DNA from: Taklimakanibacter deserti
GTDB taxonomy: Bacteria > Pseudomonadota > Alphaproteobacteria > Rhizobiales > Aestuariivirgaceae
Reading direction: 5' to 3'
Length of the DNA: 64,000 bases
Assembly: GCA_003574785.1 (NCBI GenBank)
Contig: QORU01000022.1
Coordinates: 1 to 64,000, forward strand
Shown here: one piece after another, positions 15,801 to 23,731 of the stretch
Position numbering within the stretch: position 1 is the first letter of the stretch
How the letters are laid out: each line of letters opens with the position of its first letter
Notes under the pieces: generated by a model
Databases searched by the model: none
Seen by the model: only the letters and a program-made list of their open reading frames with translations
Told to the model about the DNA's origin: nothing
Made by a program: the position numbers and the translations under genes

Positions 15801-17819
15801 CTATAGGTGGTCGCGCGGGATGCGATAGGACCATTCGCGCGAGAAGGGGACTTCATCGCCTTCGCGGGCGATGAGCTTGCCGCTGAGCACGAGCTCTGTG
15901 CGTGTGACGCTCATCGCCGTCTGGGCCTCGATCGCGATGTGGAACCCGTCGCGGGCATATTCCTTGCGCCATTTCGTTTCGGCCGTCGCCGACAGCGGGT
16001 CTTCCGGATGGATGCGGTAGCGGCGCTCGGCCCTGACGCCATAGGTCCAGTTGAAGGCGTCGACCTGGGTGAGCCCGTCATCCTGCAGGCGATACATCTC
16101 GACATCGCCGGACTTGAGATCGCGGGTGATGGTGAAGGCGCTGGCGCCCTGGCGCAGAGATGTCTTGCGCAAGGCCGGCGCATTCTCGGCCGGCTCGAAA
16201 GGCCTGAGCGTCGCATCCTCGGGACGCGGCGCCCGCGCCGGCAGATCGAGATGGCTGGCGCCGGTCGCGACGGAGAGCGTCACCGGCTCGGGCGATGGCC
16301 AGACGATCGGCCAATAGGACGTTGAGAGGGCGAGGCGCAAGCGGTTGCCGGCGCCGATGCGCTGGCCGCAGTCATTCATGCGGAGCCCGACGCGATAGCG
16401 CTTGCCGGGCGCCAAGGCCTTGAGATCGACATGCCCGTCGCGATGGGTGAGGTTGAGAAGGCCGTAAGTGAGCCTGGTGGCCGAGCCATCGGGCAGGACT
16501 TCCGACAGCGTGGCGGCAATGAAGGCATTGGGCCGGTCGGCGGCGATGTCGAGATGGAGCACCGGTGCGCCCAGGAGATCGAGAGGCTCATCGAAAGGGG
16601 CGCTGTCGAAGACGAGCGAGCCGCCCGCTTCCTCGCGCTGGTCGCCCGGCTCATCGGCCTCGAGTCCATAGGGACACCATTTGCCGGCGGCGAGGCCGAT
16701 CGTCTGCGGCGATGAGATGGACAGAGCCGTCTCCGTCTTGCCGGGCGCTTCGGCAAGGACGTGATCGCCCAGCGAAAGCCGGAGCGGCCGGGCGCCCTCG
16801 ATCGGCCAGCTTTCCTCAGCGACCCAGCGCCCGGGCCGCTCCTTGTAATGGGTGCGGGGCGGCACCGGCTCCTGGATCCAGGCCCTGACTGCGGGCTCCT
16901 CCATGATGCCGGTCTCCACGCCTTTCAGCCACGTGTCCCACCAGCGCAAGCTCTCCTGCAGGAAGCCGATACGCGGGCCGGGCTCGGCAAAATTGGGATA
17001 TTTATGCGCCCAGGGGCCGATCAGCGCCTTCTTCGGGCAGCGGAGATGCTCCATCATGCGGAAGATCGCGTTGCTGTAGCCATCCATCCAGCCGCCGACG
17101 AGATAGATCGGGCATTCGATCGCGCCATAGTCTTCCGAGATAGAGCCATGCTTGTAGAAGTCGTCGCGGCGTTGCCGGCGATGCCATTCCTCGAGCCAGA
17201 AGCCCGACTCCTTGAGGCGGCCGAGCCATAGCTCGCGCCATTTGTCGCCGACGAGCTCGGGGTCGGGCGGCGTCGCATTGATGCTGAACATCGTCGAGCC
17301 CCAGGTAAATTTGTCGACGAGAAGGCAGCCGCCCATGAAATGGATGTCGTCGGCATAGCGGTCGTCGGTCGAGCACAGCGAGATGACCGCCTTGAGCTCG
17401 GGCGGCCGTCGTGCCGCGATCTGCAAGCCGTTGAAGCCGCCCCAGGAGATGCCGATCATGCCGACGGCGCCGGTCGACCAGGATTGCGCCGCGATCCACT
17501 TCAGCACCTCGAGCGCGTCATCCTGCTCCTGCTTGAGATATTCGCCCTTGAGCACGCCTTCCGAATCGCCTGCGCCCCGCATGTCGACGCGGATCGCGGC
17601 ATAGCCGTGGCCGGCGAAATAGGGATGGTTGAGCGCATCGCGCTCGGTCGTGCCGTCGCGCTTGCGATAGGGCAGATATTCGAGAATGGCGGGCACCGGT
17701 TTCTGTTCGGCGTCCTTCGGCAGCCAGATCATCGCCGAGAGCTTCACGCCGTCGATGAGCGGGATCTCGGCATGCTCGATGAGGCGGATGGCGCGGGGAA
17801 AATCGGTTCTGGTCTTCAT
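15801..17819 (-). CDS. CocE/NonD family hydrolase (S15 peptidase superfamily)
   Basis: A 672-residue alpha/beta hydrolase of the cocaine esterase/glutaryl-7-ACA acylase/X-Pro dipeptidyl-peptidase group. Residues 15-300 hold the hydrolase fold with oxyanion tyrosine region LEYLPYRKRD (Y50/Y51) and nucleophile S125 in MIGISWGG. A C-terminal jelly-roll domain (about 370-520) is followed by an extra beta-rich segment. No signal peptide is seen, so it acts in the cytoplasm on imported ester or amide compounds. It overlaps the stop of the AKR-RidA fusion by four bases and precedes the ABC genes. Hydrolysis of an acylated amino acid or peptide would feed the decarboxylase at the operon's end (inference). 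Confidence 0.9.
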   Translation of the reverse strand: MKTRTDFPRAIRLIEHAEIPLIDGVKLSAMIWLPKDAEQKPVPAILEYLPYRKRDGTTERDALNHPYFAGHGYAAIRVDMRGAGDSEGVLKGEYLKQEQDDALEVLKWIAAQSWSTGAVGMIGISWGGFNGLQIAARRPPELKAVISLCSTDDRYADDIHFMGGCLLVDKFTWGSTMFSINATPPDPELVGDKWRELWLGRLKESGFWLEEWHRRQRRDDFYKHGSISEDYGAIECPIYLVGGWMDGYSNAIFRMMEHLRCPKKALIGPWAHKYPNFAEPGPRIGFLQESLRWWDTWLKGVETGIMEEPAVRAWIQEPVPPRTHYKERPGRWVAEESWPIEGARPLRLSLGDHVLAEAPGKTETALSISSPQTIGLAAGKWCPYGLEADEPGDQREEAGGSLVFDSAPFDEPLDLLGAPVLHLDIAADRPNAFIAATLSEVLPDGSATRLTYGLLNLTHRDGHVDLKALAPGKRYRVGLRMNDCGQRIGAGNRLRLALSTSYWPIVWPSPEPVTLSVATGASHLDLPARAPRPEDATLRPFEPAENAPALRKTSLRQGASAFTITRDLKSGDVEMYRLQDDGLTQVDAFNWTYGVRAERRYRIHPEDPLSATAETKWRKEYARDGFHIAIEAQTAMSVTRTELVLSGKLIAREGDEVPFSREWSYRIPRDHL

Positions 17820-19291
17820 CGCTCGACAATGGCCTCCGCCTCGATCTCGACGGCATAATCGCCGATCAGGCCAGAGGCCTCGAGGAGCGTATTGGCGGGC
17901 CTGATGTCGCCGAAGACCCTTCCATGGGCCTTCGACACTTCTTCCCAGTCATTGCGGTCGCGCAAATAGACGCGGGTGCGCACGACGTCCTCCATCTCGG
18001 CCCCCAGCGCCTCGATGCTGGCGCGGACCTTGTCGAGAATATAAACGGTCTGGCTCGCGGGGCTACCTGGTGCGATCACTTCACCAGCGCCATGGGTGGC
18101 GGTCGTGCCCGACACCAGGATGCGCTCGCCGATGCGCACCGCGCGGCTGTAGCCGGCGAGCGGTTCCCAGATGCTGCCCGTATCGATGCGCCGACGCGCC
18201 GGCCGTGCCGGCATGGGTTGCGCCTGATAGACTTTCGGGAAGGCCTTGAGGTGATGGCTGAGGTCGCCGGAGGCGGTGAGGAAAGGCGGCTTTCGGTATT
18301 CGTCGCCGCAATCGCCGGGAAGGGGCGTGCTCTGCGCCAGCGCATCCTCGAGGAGGCGATGATCTTGCTGGTCGAGGGCGAAACCGAAGACTTTCAGATT
18401 GTCGGCCCGGTGCTCGCGCTCACCAAGCCGCGCCCCGATGATGACGCCGGCGACAGCTTTCTGCTCGAGCACCCACCGCGTCGCGACATTGCCGATCGAG
18501 ACTCCGTGCCTTTGGGCGACCTTCGCGGCTACGGTGAGGATCGCCTGCAGCACGTCCCAGCCGCCGACCTGATCGACGAAGCGCAGATATTTCATCGTGC
18601 TCCAGTCGGCGACGTCGCGGGGCCGCGCCTTGCCCAGCCATTTCTCGGTGAGAAGCCCGCCGGCGAGCGTGCCATAGGCGAGAAGCCTGACGCCGTATTT
18701 CACGCAGAAGGCGCTCATGTCGCCTGCGGCGCGCCGGTCGAGCAGCGAGAAGCATACCTGGTTGGTGACGAGCGGGATGCCGTGATCATGGAGCAGGCGC
18801 GCATGGCCGGTGTCGAAATTTGTCGTTCCCAGATGGCCGATCAGGCCCTCTTCCTTGAGAAGCGCCAGCTCCTTCATCGCATCGACATAGCCCGGATGCT
18901 GGAACATCCACCAATGGAACTGCAACAGATCGATCTTCGCGACGCGCAGGCGCTCGCGCGCCCGATCCACTGCGGCGCGCACGACGTCGCGCGTCATGGG
19001 TCCGGGCGTCGGACACCATTTAGTGGCAAGCACCGGCTTCGCCGATTTCACCTCGCCTGAGCGGTGGAGATCATGGAAATGGCCGGCGATGATTTCCGCA
19101 CTGCCATAGTGATCCGCCATGTCGAAGGTGTCGAAACCCGCTTCGGCATAAGCCTTCATCTCGCGCGCCAGGGGTGCCGGATCGAGCGTGCGTCCATCCT
19201 TTTCCATGTCGGCGATCTGCCACAGGCCGGAAAGGAGGCGGCTGATCTCGAGATCGGGAGCGAGCTTGATGCGGTCGGGACGGAGGGTCAT
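17816..19291 (-). CDS. Aldo/keto reductase-RidA fusion protein
   Basis: A 491-residue two-domain protein. The N-terminal TIM-barrel aldo/keto reductase (about 1-345) has the catalytic tetrad D57, Y62, K91 and H126. The C-terminal domain (about 370-491) is a RidA/YjgF fold with SGTTATHG, the catalytic-type arginine in VVRTRVYL, RPANTLLEAS and a final VEIEAEAIV strand. Free RidA proteins hydrolyse reactive enamine/imine intermediates made by PLP enzymes. Here the domain is tethered to a carbonyl reductase in an operon that ends with a PLP decarboxylase. This suggests a pathway passing through an unstable imine and aldehyde. It is the first gene of the minus-strand operon. Confidence 0.9.
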   Translation of the reverse strand: MTLRPDRIKLAPDLEISRLLSGLWQIADMEKDGRTLDPAPLAREMKAYAEAGFDTFDMADHYGSAEIIAGHFHDLHRSGEVKSAKPVLATKWCPTPGPMTRDVVRAAVDRARERLRVAKIDLLQFHWWMFQHPGYVDAMKELALLKEEGLIGHLGTTNFDTGHARLLHDHGIPLVTNQVCFSLLDRRAAGDMSAFCVKYGVRLLAYGTLAGGLLTEKWLGKARPRDVADWSTMKYLRFVDQVGGWDVLQAILTVAAKVAQRHGVSIGNVATRWVLEQKAVAGVIIGARLGEREHRADNLKVFGFALDQQDHRLLEDALAQSTPLPGDCGDEYRKPPFLTASGDLSHHLKAFPKVYQAQPMPARPARRRIDTGSIWEPLAGYSRAVRIGERILVSGTTATHGAGEVIAPGSPASQTVYILDKVRASIEALGAEMEDVVRTRVYLRDRNDWEEVSKAHGRVFGDIRPANTLLEASGLIGDYAVEIEAEAIVER

Positions 19292-19312
19292 ATCAATGAA
19301 TTACCCCCACCC

Positions 19313-19325
19313 GGCGCTTCGCGCC
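19313..19325. terminator. Short GC hairpin between two minus-strand operons
   Basis: GGCGC-TTC-GCGCC lies between the stop of the glycerol-1-phosphate dehydrogenase-like gene (19370) and the start of the AKR-RidA gene (19291). It is not followed by a clear T-run, so termination is only suggested. Confidence 0.3.
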
Positions 19326-19369
19326 ACCCCAGGCGCGCCGTTATCTTGTTTTCCGTCCAATCAAGGAAA

Positions 19370-20671
19370 CTAGAGCGTCGCGAGCGACGGCTGAAGCCTT
19401 CCGCAACTCGCCGCCAGATCGAGGAAGGTGAAGCGGTCGCGGATCTCCCGGCAGCGCAGGAGGGCTTCTTCATAGAAGGGGCGGGGAAGGTGCACCTCTT
19501 GCGGCGTGACCGGCGCACCGGCCGCAATGAGCACCTGGCTCAGACGATCGGGCGAGAGCGAAATGGCCGCGATGCGGTCCGCCATTTTTTGCCAGGAGCA
19601 GGCGATGCGGTCGTTCACCATCTCGATCCTTTCGCGTTCCAGGCGCTTTCGCGCATAATCGCTCCAGCAGGATTGTCCGAGCGTGACGCCGTAGCGGGCG
19701 ATGAAATCCGCTTGTGTTTCCGTGTCCGGCTTGAGGATCGGGCGGGCCTCCAGCATCCGCTGCTGCAGGCGCGCCATGGACAGCGTCGTCACGCCGATCT
19801 GCTCGCCATGATAGACGAGCGGGCGCGCGGGGTTTCCGAGCATGTCGATATAATGGCTGATCAGATGCTCGCCCTGGCTTGCGGGCGCGCTCGTGCCGTA
19901 AATCGCGGTGCCGAAGCCCGAGAGCACAAGGGTGCGGACGAGCCGCTCCATCGCCGCGATATCGCCGGCCATGAGCGCCGCCGATTGATCGAAGAGCGGC
20001 GCTTCGTCATCCTTGAGCAGCGCATAGGGAAGCTGCCGGTAAGGCTGGTCGAAAAGGAGATGCGCCAGGAGCCAGTCGGCTTGCGCCGTCGCGCGGCACA
20101 GGCTGTCGCCGAGCCCCGATCGGATCAGGCGGCTGGGTGCTGAAGCCAGGATGGCGAGATCGAAGAAGGCGCCGCAGGGCGCCTGGGCGGGAAGGGACTT
20201 CTTATGCCCGTGCTCGGTGATCGCGGCATTGACCGACGTGTAGCCGTTCATCGAGGGCGCGGTCGCGAAGACCGCATAGGGTTTTCCGTCGAGCGCGCTG
20301 ACGAATTTGCACAGATCGTTGATGGTTCCCGAGCCGACCGCGATCAAGGCGCCCGCCATCCTTGTCGCCTTGCGGATCGCCGCGACCGTCTTCTCATCGG
20401 CATGGGGTACTTCCGGAAGCACGATGCTCTGGACATGAAAGGCGCCGAAGAGCGCTCGCTCGATCCTCTTGCCGAGGACTTCATAAGTGGTCTTGTCGCT
20501 CACAATGGCGATATGGGGATCGAAGCCGAGGCTTCCGACGAGATCGCGCTCCATCCCCTCGAGCGTCGGCGCGATGACGAGCGAACGCGTCGCGACGCCT
20601 TGCCGGCCGAGTCCGTCCGGATCTTCATAGGTGCCGTCGAGAAGCTGAGCGATCTTATCGGTTGTCGACAT
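19370..20671 (-). CDS. sn-Glycerol-1-phosphate dehydrogenase-like protein (AraM/EgsA family)
   Basis: About 433 residues of the iron-type alcohol dehydrogenase/dehydroquinate synthase fold, AraM subgroup. The NAD-binding turn is AVGSGTINDLCKF, followed by ATAPSMNGYTSVNAAI. Metal-ligand positions are in the FFDLAIL aspartate, EHLISHYIDML and YHGEQIGV histidines. The start at 20671 begins the recognisable protein and overlaps the kinase stop by 17 bp. Known members interconvert dihydroxyacetone phosphate and sn-glycerol-1-phosphate. Downstream of a FucA-like aldolase and an FGGY kinase, it more likely oxidises or reduces a phosphorylated polyol in a catabolic route. Lipid synthesis is an unlikely role here. 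Confidence 0.86.
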   Translation of the reverse strand: MSTTDKIAQLLDGTYEDPDGLGRQGVATRSLVIAPTLEGMERDLVGSLGFDPHIAIVSDKTTYEVLGKRIERALFGAFHVQSIVLPEVPHADEKTVAAIRKATRMAGALIAVGSGTINDLCKFVSALDGKPYAVFATAPSMNGYTSVNAAITEHGHKKSLPAQAPCGAFFDLAILASAPSRLIRSGLGDSLCRATAQADWLLAHLLFDQPYRQLPYALLKDDEAPLFDQSAALMAGDIAAMERLVRTLVLSGFGTAIYGTSAPASQGEHLISHYIDMLGNPARPLVYHGEQIGVTTLSMARLQQRMLEARPILKPDTETQADFIARYGVTLGQSCWSDYARKRLERERIEMVNDRIACSWQKMADRIAAISLSPDRLSQVLIAAGAPVTPQEVHLPRPFYEEALLRCREIRDRFTFLDLAASCGRLQPSLATL

Positions 20672-22133
20672 GGGCGTGGGAGGGTTGTGGGACGAGCGAT
20701 TTGATGGCCGCGAAGAGCTGCCGGTAGCGCTGATAGGATCGATCGAGTGTGGCAGCCGCGCCGGCATCCGGCGTGAGGCAGCGGACGGGGGCTGCCAGAT
20801 GGGACGCCGCATCTTTGATATTGGCGAAGGTCCCCGCCGCGACACCGGCGAGCATCGCGGCACCGATGATCGAGCTGTCGGAATGCTGCGGCAGAAACAC
20901 CGGCAGACCTGAGATATCGGCGCGCAGCTGCGCCGAAAGCCTGCTGCGCGAGCCTCCTGCCAGGAACCTGATCGAAGATGGCCGAGCGCCCAGCGTTTTG
21001 AGACGCGTGAGGACGTCGCGCATGGCGAAGCCGCAGCCTTCGAGAAGCGATCGGGCGAGATGCGAGGTGCCATGTGCCGGCGTCAGGCCGTAGAAGCAGC
21101 CGCGCGCTCCGGCGATCCATTCGGGCGCCATGGCGCCGGTGAGGGCGGGAAGGAAGACCACGCCGTCGGAACCGGAAGGCGCCATCGCGGCGATCGCGTC
21201 GAACGCGTCGTAGCTCTCGATGCCGAGCAGGTCTTTGAGCCAGGTGACGGCGCCGCCGGCGAGCCAGCCGGGGTTCTCCACGAAATAGCCGCCGGCCGGA
21301 TAGGCATGGGTTTCGACCAGGCATTGGGCGTCGATGACAGGCTCGGCGAACAATGCGCCCACCACTTCGCCGGTGCCGAAGGCAACCGAGACCTCTCCGG
21401 CTTCGACAAGGCCCGCGCCAAGCGGTGTCGAGAAATCATCGCCTGTCCCGACCGCGACCGGGATGCCGGCAGGCAAGCCGGTGAGAGCAGCACCCTGGGC
21501 GTTGAGCTTGCCGGCGCAGTCGCCGGACTGGGCGAGCGACGGCAGCTCGGCGCTCGTCACACCGAAGGCCGAAAGCAATGCCGCATCGTAGTCATGGGCG
21601 CGGAGATCATAGAGCATGCTGGTCGAGGCCAGGGCATGATCGATGACTGCAATGCCGGTCAGGCGCTCGACGATATAGGAAACGGGCTGGTGATAGCGTG
21701 CCGTCGAGTTCATATTTCCTTGTCGCTTCAGCCAGCGGATCTTGGCGGCGAGATGGCTCGCATCGGCGACGATGCCGGTGACGGCGTGAAGGCGATCCTT
21801 GTCGATGTCGGCGAGTTCCGCCTGGGCGCGGCGGTCCATCCAGGTGAGGCACGGGCCGTGGGGCTCGCCTTGGCGGTCGACCGCGATGCAGCCGTCAAGC
21901 TGGCCGCAGACGGCAAGGCCGGTGACGTGGCGTGCCGTCGCTCCAGCCGCGGCAAGCGCATCCGTGATGGCGGGTCGCAAGGCTCTTTCCCACAGGAGCG
22001 GATCCTGCTCGGCCCGGTCAGGTCCGGGGAAAAGGGGGTGATAGCAGCGGCTCGCGGCGCCCTGCACGGCAAGTCTGAAATCGGTCACCGCGACCTTGAG
22101 GCTCTGCGTCCCGATATCGACACCGACCAGCAT
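20655..22133 (-). CDS. FGGY family carbohydrate kinase
   Basis: A 492-residue kinase of the xylulokinase-like FGGY family, the usual length. The N-terminal phosphate-1 motif is VGVDIGTQSLKV, the substrate-binding region is CLTWMDRRAQAEL, the second-domain motif is VAVGTGDDFSTPLGAG and the adenosine motif is FLAGGSRSRLSAQ. It phosphorylates a ketose or polyol imported by a nearby transporter. It follows the aldolase gene by 12 bp and overlaps the AraM-like gene, so the four genes including the DeoR regulator form one operon. Substrate identity is open: xylulose, ribulose, erythritol and arabitol types are all plausible. Confidence 0.9.
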   Translation of the reverse strand: MLVGVDIGTQSLKVAVTDFRLAVQGAASRCYHPLFPGPDRAEQDPLLWERALRPAITDALAAAGATARHVTGLAVCGQLDGCIAVDRQGEPHGPCLTWMDRRAQAELADIDKDRLHAVTGIVADASHLAAKIRWLKRQGNMNSTARYHQPVSYIVERLTGIAVIDHALASTSMLYDLRAHDYDAALLSAFGVTSAELPSLAQSGDCAGKLNAQGAALTGLPAGIPVAVGTGDDFSTPLGAGLVEAGEVSVAFGTGEVVGALFAEPVIDAQCLVETHAYPAGGYFVENPGWLAGGAVTWLKDLLGIESYDAFDAIAAMAPSGSDGVVFLPALTGAMAPEWIAGARGCFYGLTPAHGTSHLARSLLEGCGFAMRDVLTRLKTLGARPSSIRFLAGGSRSRLSAQLRADISGLPVFLPQHSDSSIIGAAMLAGVAAGTFANIKDAASHLAAPVRCLTPDAGAAATLDRSYQRYRQLFAAIKSLVPQPSHAHVDNR

Positions 22134-22145
22134 GCCGCTTTGGGC

Positions 22146-22808
22146 CTAGCAACAGCTCGGCGCGCGCTTCTCGCTCACCTGGCCATAGCTTTTGAACTTC
22201 TGCATGACGCGTTCGATCTCGTCATCGGGGAGGATATGCGGAACGCCCACTTGCAAGGCGCGCCAATATTGCGCGGCGAGGGTTTCGATCTCGACCGCGA
22301 GCCATGCCGCCTTCTTGAGAGTGGGTCCGACGCAGACCATGCCGTGATTGGCGAGGAGGCAGGCACGTCGGTTTTCGAGCGCACCGACGATATAGTCGGC
22401 GAGCTCCTGCGTGCCCCAGGTGACATAGGGAACGCAAGGCACGCTCGGCCCGCCGGCGGCGGCGATCATGTAATGGACGGCGGGAATCTCGCGGCGCAGG
22501 ATGGAGAGCGACGTGCAGAACATGGAGTGAAGGTGGATGACGGCGCCCACCTCCGGCTTCTTCGCCATGATGTCGCGATGAAAGCGCCACTCGGTCGAGG
22601 GCTTGCGCGGTCCTTGATGCGAGGCATCGACCTTCATGAGGACGATGTCTTTGGGCTTCATCTCGTGATAGGGAACGCCTGAGGGTGTGATCAGGAAGCC
22701 GCCATCGACGCGCGCGCTGATGTTTCCCGATGTCCCCTGATTGATGCCCTTGTCATTCATGTAAATGCAGGTCGCGATCATCTCGCGGCGCAGGGCTTCG
22801 TCTTGCAT
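22146..22808 (-). CDS. Class II aldolase (L-fuculose-phosphate aldolase-like)
   Basis: A 220-residue class II aldolase/adducin-family enzyme. Its catalytic residues align by number with E. coli FucA: E73 in STEWRFH, zinc ligands H92 and H94 in HLHSMF, and H155 in NHGMVCVG. The phosphate-binding GNISAR and TPSG segments are present. These enzymes cleave ketose phosphates into dihydroxyacetone phosphate and an aldehyde, or epimerise pentulose phosphates. It lies between the DeoR regulator (13-bp gap) and the FGGY kinase (12-bp gap), giving a kinase-aldolase pair. The intact zinc site argues for an active aldolase. Confidence 0.92.
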   Translation of the reverse strand: MQDEALRREMIATCIYMNDKGINQGTSGNISARVDGGFLITPSGVPYHEMKPKDIVLMKVDASHQGPRKPSTEWRFHRDIMAKKPEVGAVIHLHSMFCTSLSILRREIPAVHYMIAAAGGPSVPCVPYVTWGTQELADYIVGALENRRACLLANHGMVCVGPTLKKAAWLAVEIETLAAQYWRALQVGVPHILPDDEIERVMQKFKSYGQVSEKRAPSCC

Positions 22809-22821
22809 GGTGATCTCCCGG

Positions 22822-23586
22822 TTATTGATTGGCGGCGATCAGCACTTCGACCGCCAGCGGCGAAAGCGCTTCCGCCATCTCCGCATCGGGTTCGCGATCG
22901 GTCACCAGGTAATGCGCCCGCTCCAGGCTCTGCACCTGGACCGGCGCATAGCGGCCGAATTTTTGATGGTCGGCGACGACGATGACGGTCTGCGCCGATT
23001 GCAGCATGAGATTGTGCAGTTCGGCCTCTTCGCGGCTGAAATCCATGAGCGTGCCGCGCGGCGATATGGCGCCCGCGCCGATGACGGCGAAATCGGCGAA
23101 ATAATTAGCCAGCATCTGCGTCGAGTCACGGCCGAGGCAGACCTGGTTCTGCGCCTGGATCTCGCCGCCGATAAGATGGACCCGGTTGTTGTTGCGACCG
23201 CTGAGCTTGAGGGCGCTGGCGACGCAATTGGTGAAGACGGTGAGACGCTGACGCTGCACCAGTTGATCGGAGACGCTCTGCACCGTGCTGCCTCCGGCGA
23301 GCAGGATCGAAGCGCCGTCCGGGATCATGCTTGCCGCGAGATGTCCGATGGCCTGCTTGCCGTCGACATTGGTGGTCTGGCGCACCGCGATGTCGGGTTC
23401 CTGCGATTCAAGGGAGACGGCGCCGCCATGCGTCTTGCGCAGCTTGCGCTGCTCGGCGAGGGTGAGAAGATCGCGTCTGATGGTCTCGCGCGAGACATTG
23501 AGCCGGCGCTGGATTTCGGTGATCGAGATCGACCGGTGGGTCTTCACCAGCGATAGAATGTGGTTCTGACGCTCCTCCGCAAGCAC
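22822..23586 (-). CDS. DeoR/GlpR family transcriptional regulator
   Basis: About 254 residues from a GTG at 23586, chosen because GGGAGA precedes it at good spacing and the protein then begins VLAEERQNHILSLVK, the usual DeoR N-terminus. The helix-turn-helix is ITEIQRRLNVSRETIRRDL. The C-terminal effector domain has the DeoRC pattern with LLAGGSTV and VFTNC, which binds a phosphorylated sugar in known members. It heads the aldolase-kinase-dehydrogenase operon and is divergent from the spermidine/putrescine-type ABC operon. The 145-bp intergenic region is therefore the likely control point for both. Confidence 0.92.
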   Translation of the reverse strand: MLAEERQNHILSLVKTHRSISITEIQRRLNVSRETIRRDLLTLAEQRKLRKTHGGAVSLESQEPDIAVRQTTNVDGKQAIGHLAASMIPDGASILLAGGSTVQSVSDQLVQRQRLTVFTNCVASALKLSGRNNNRVHLIGGEIQAQNQVCLGRDSTQMLANYFADFAVIGAGAISPRGTLMDFSREEAELHNLMLQSAQTVIVVADHQKFGRYAPVQVQSLERAHYLVTDREPDAEMAEALSPLAVEVLIAANQ

Positions 23587-23731
23587 ACTGTTCTCCCATT
23601 GCATTGAAAAATTTGACGAATTTTCTGTATGTGCAAAGATGTGGCATTTATAGCATTTTCTTGTATTATCTAGCAATAATGTTGTAATTTGTGCAGACAA
23701 AAATAATCACACGCATCAGGAGGGAACGGAA
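23587..23731. promoter_or_regulatory. Divergent promoter region between DeoR operon and ABC transporter
   Basis: A strikingly AT-rich stretch between the two start codons, in contrast to the GC-rich genes. It contains an imperfect inverted repeat GAAAAATTTGACGAATTTTC-like segment near 23605-23626, and two TTTGTGCAG/CTTTGCACA-like half-sites near 23632-23643 and 23685-23695. It should hold promoters for both directions and the DeoR-family operator; exact boxes cannot be fixed by eye. Confidence 0.55.

Noticed and set aside
20672..21073. N-terminal extension of the glycerol-1-phosphate dehydrogenase-like gene
   Set aside because: It lies inside the FGGY kinase gene and has no homology-like pattern; the family begins near 20671.
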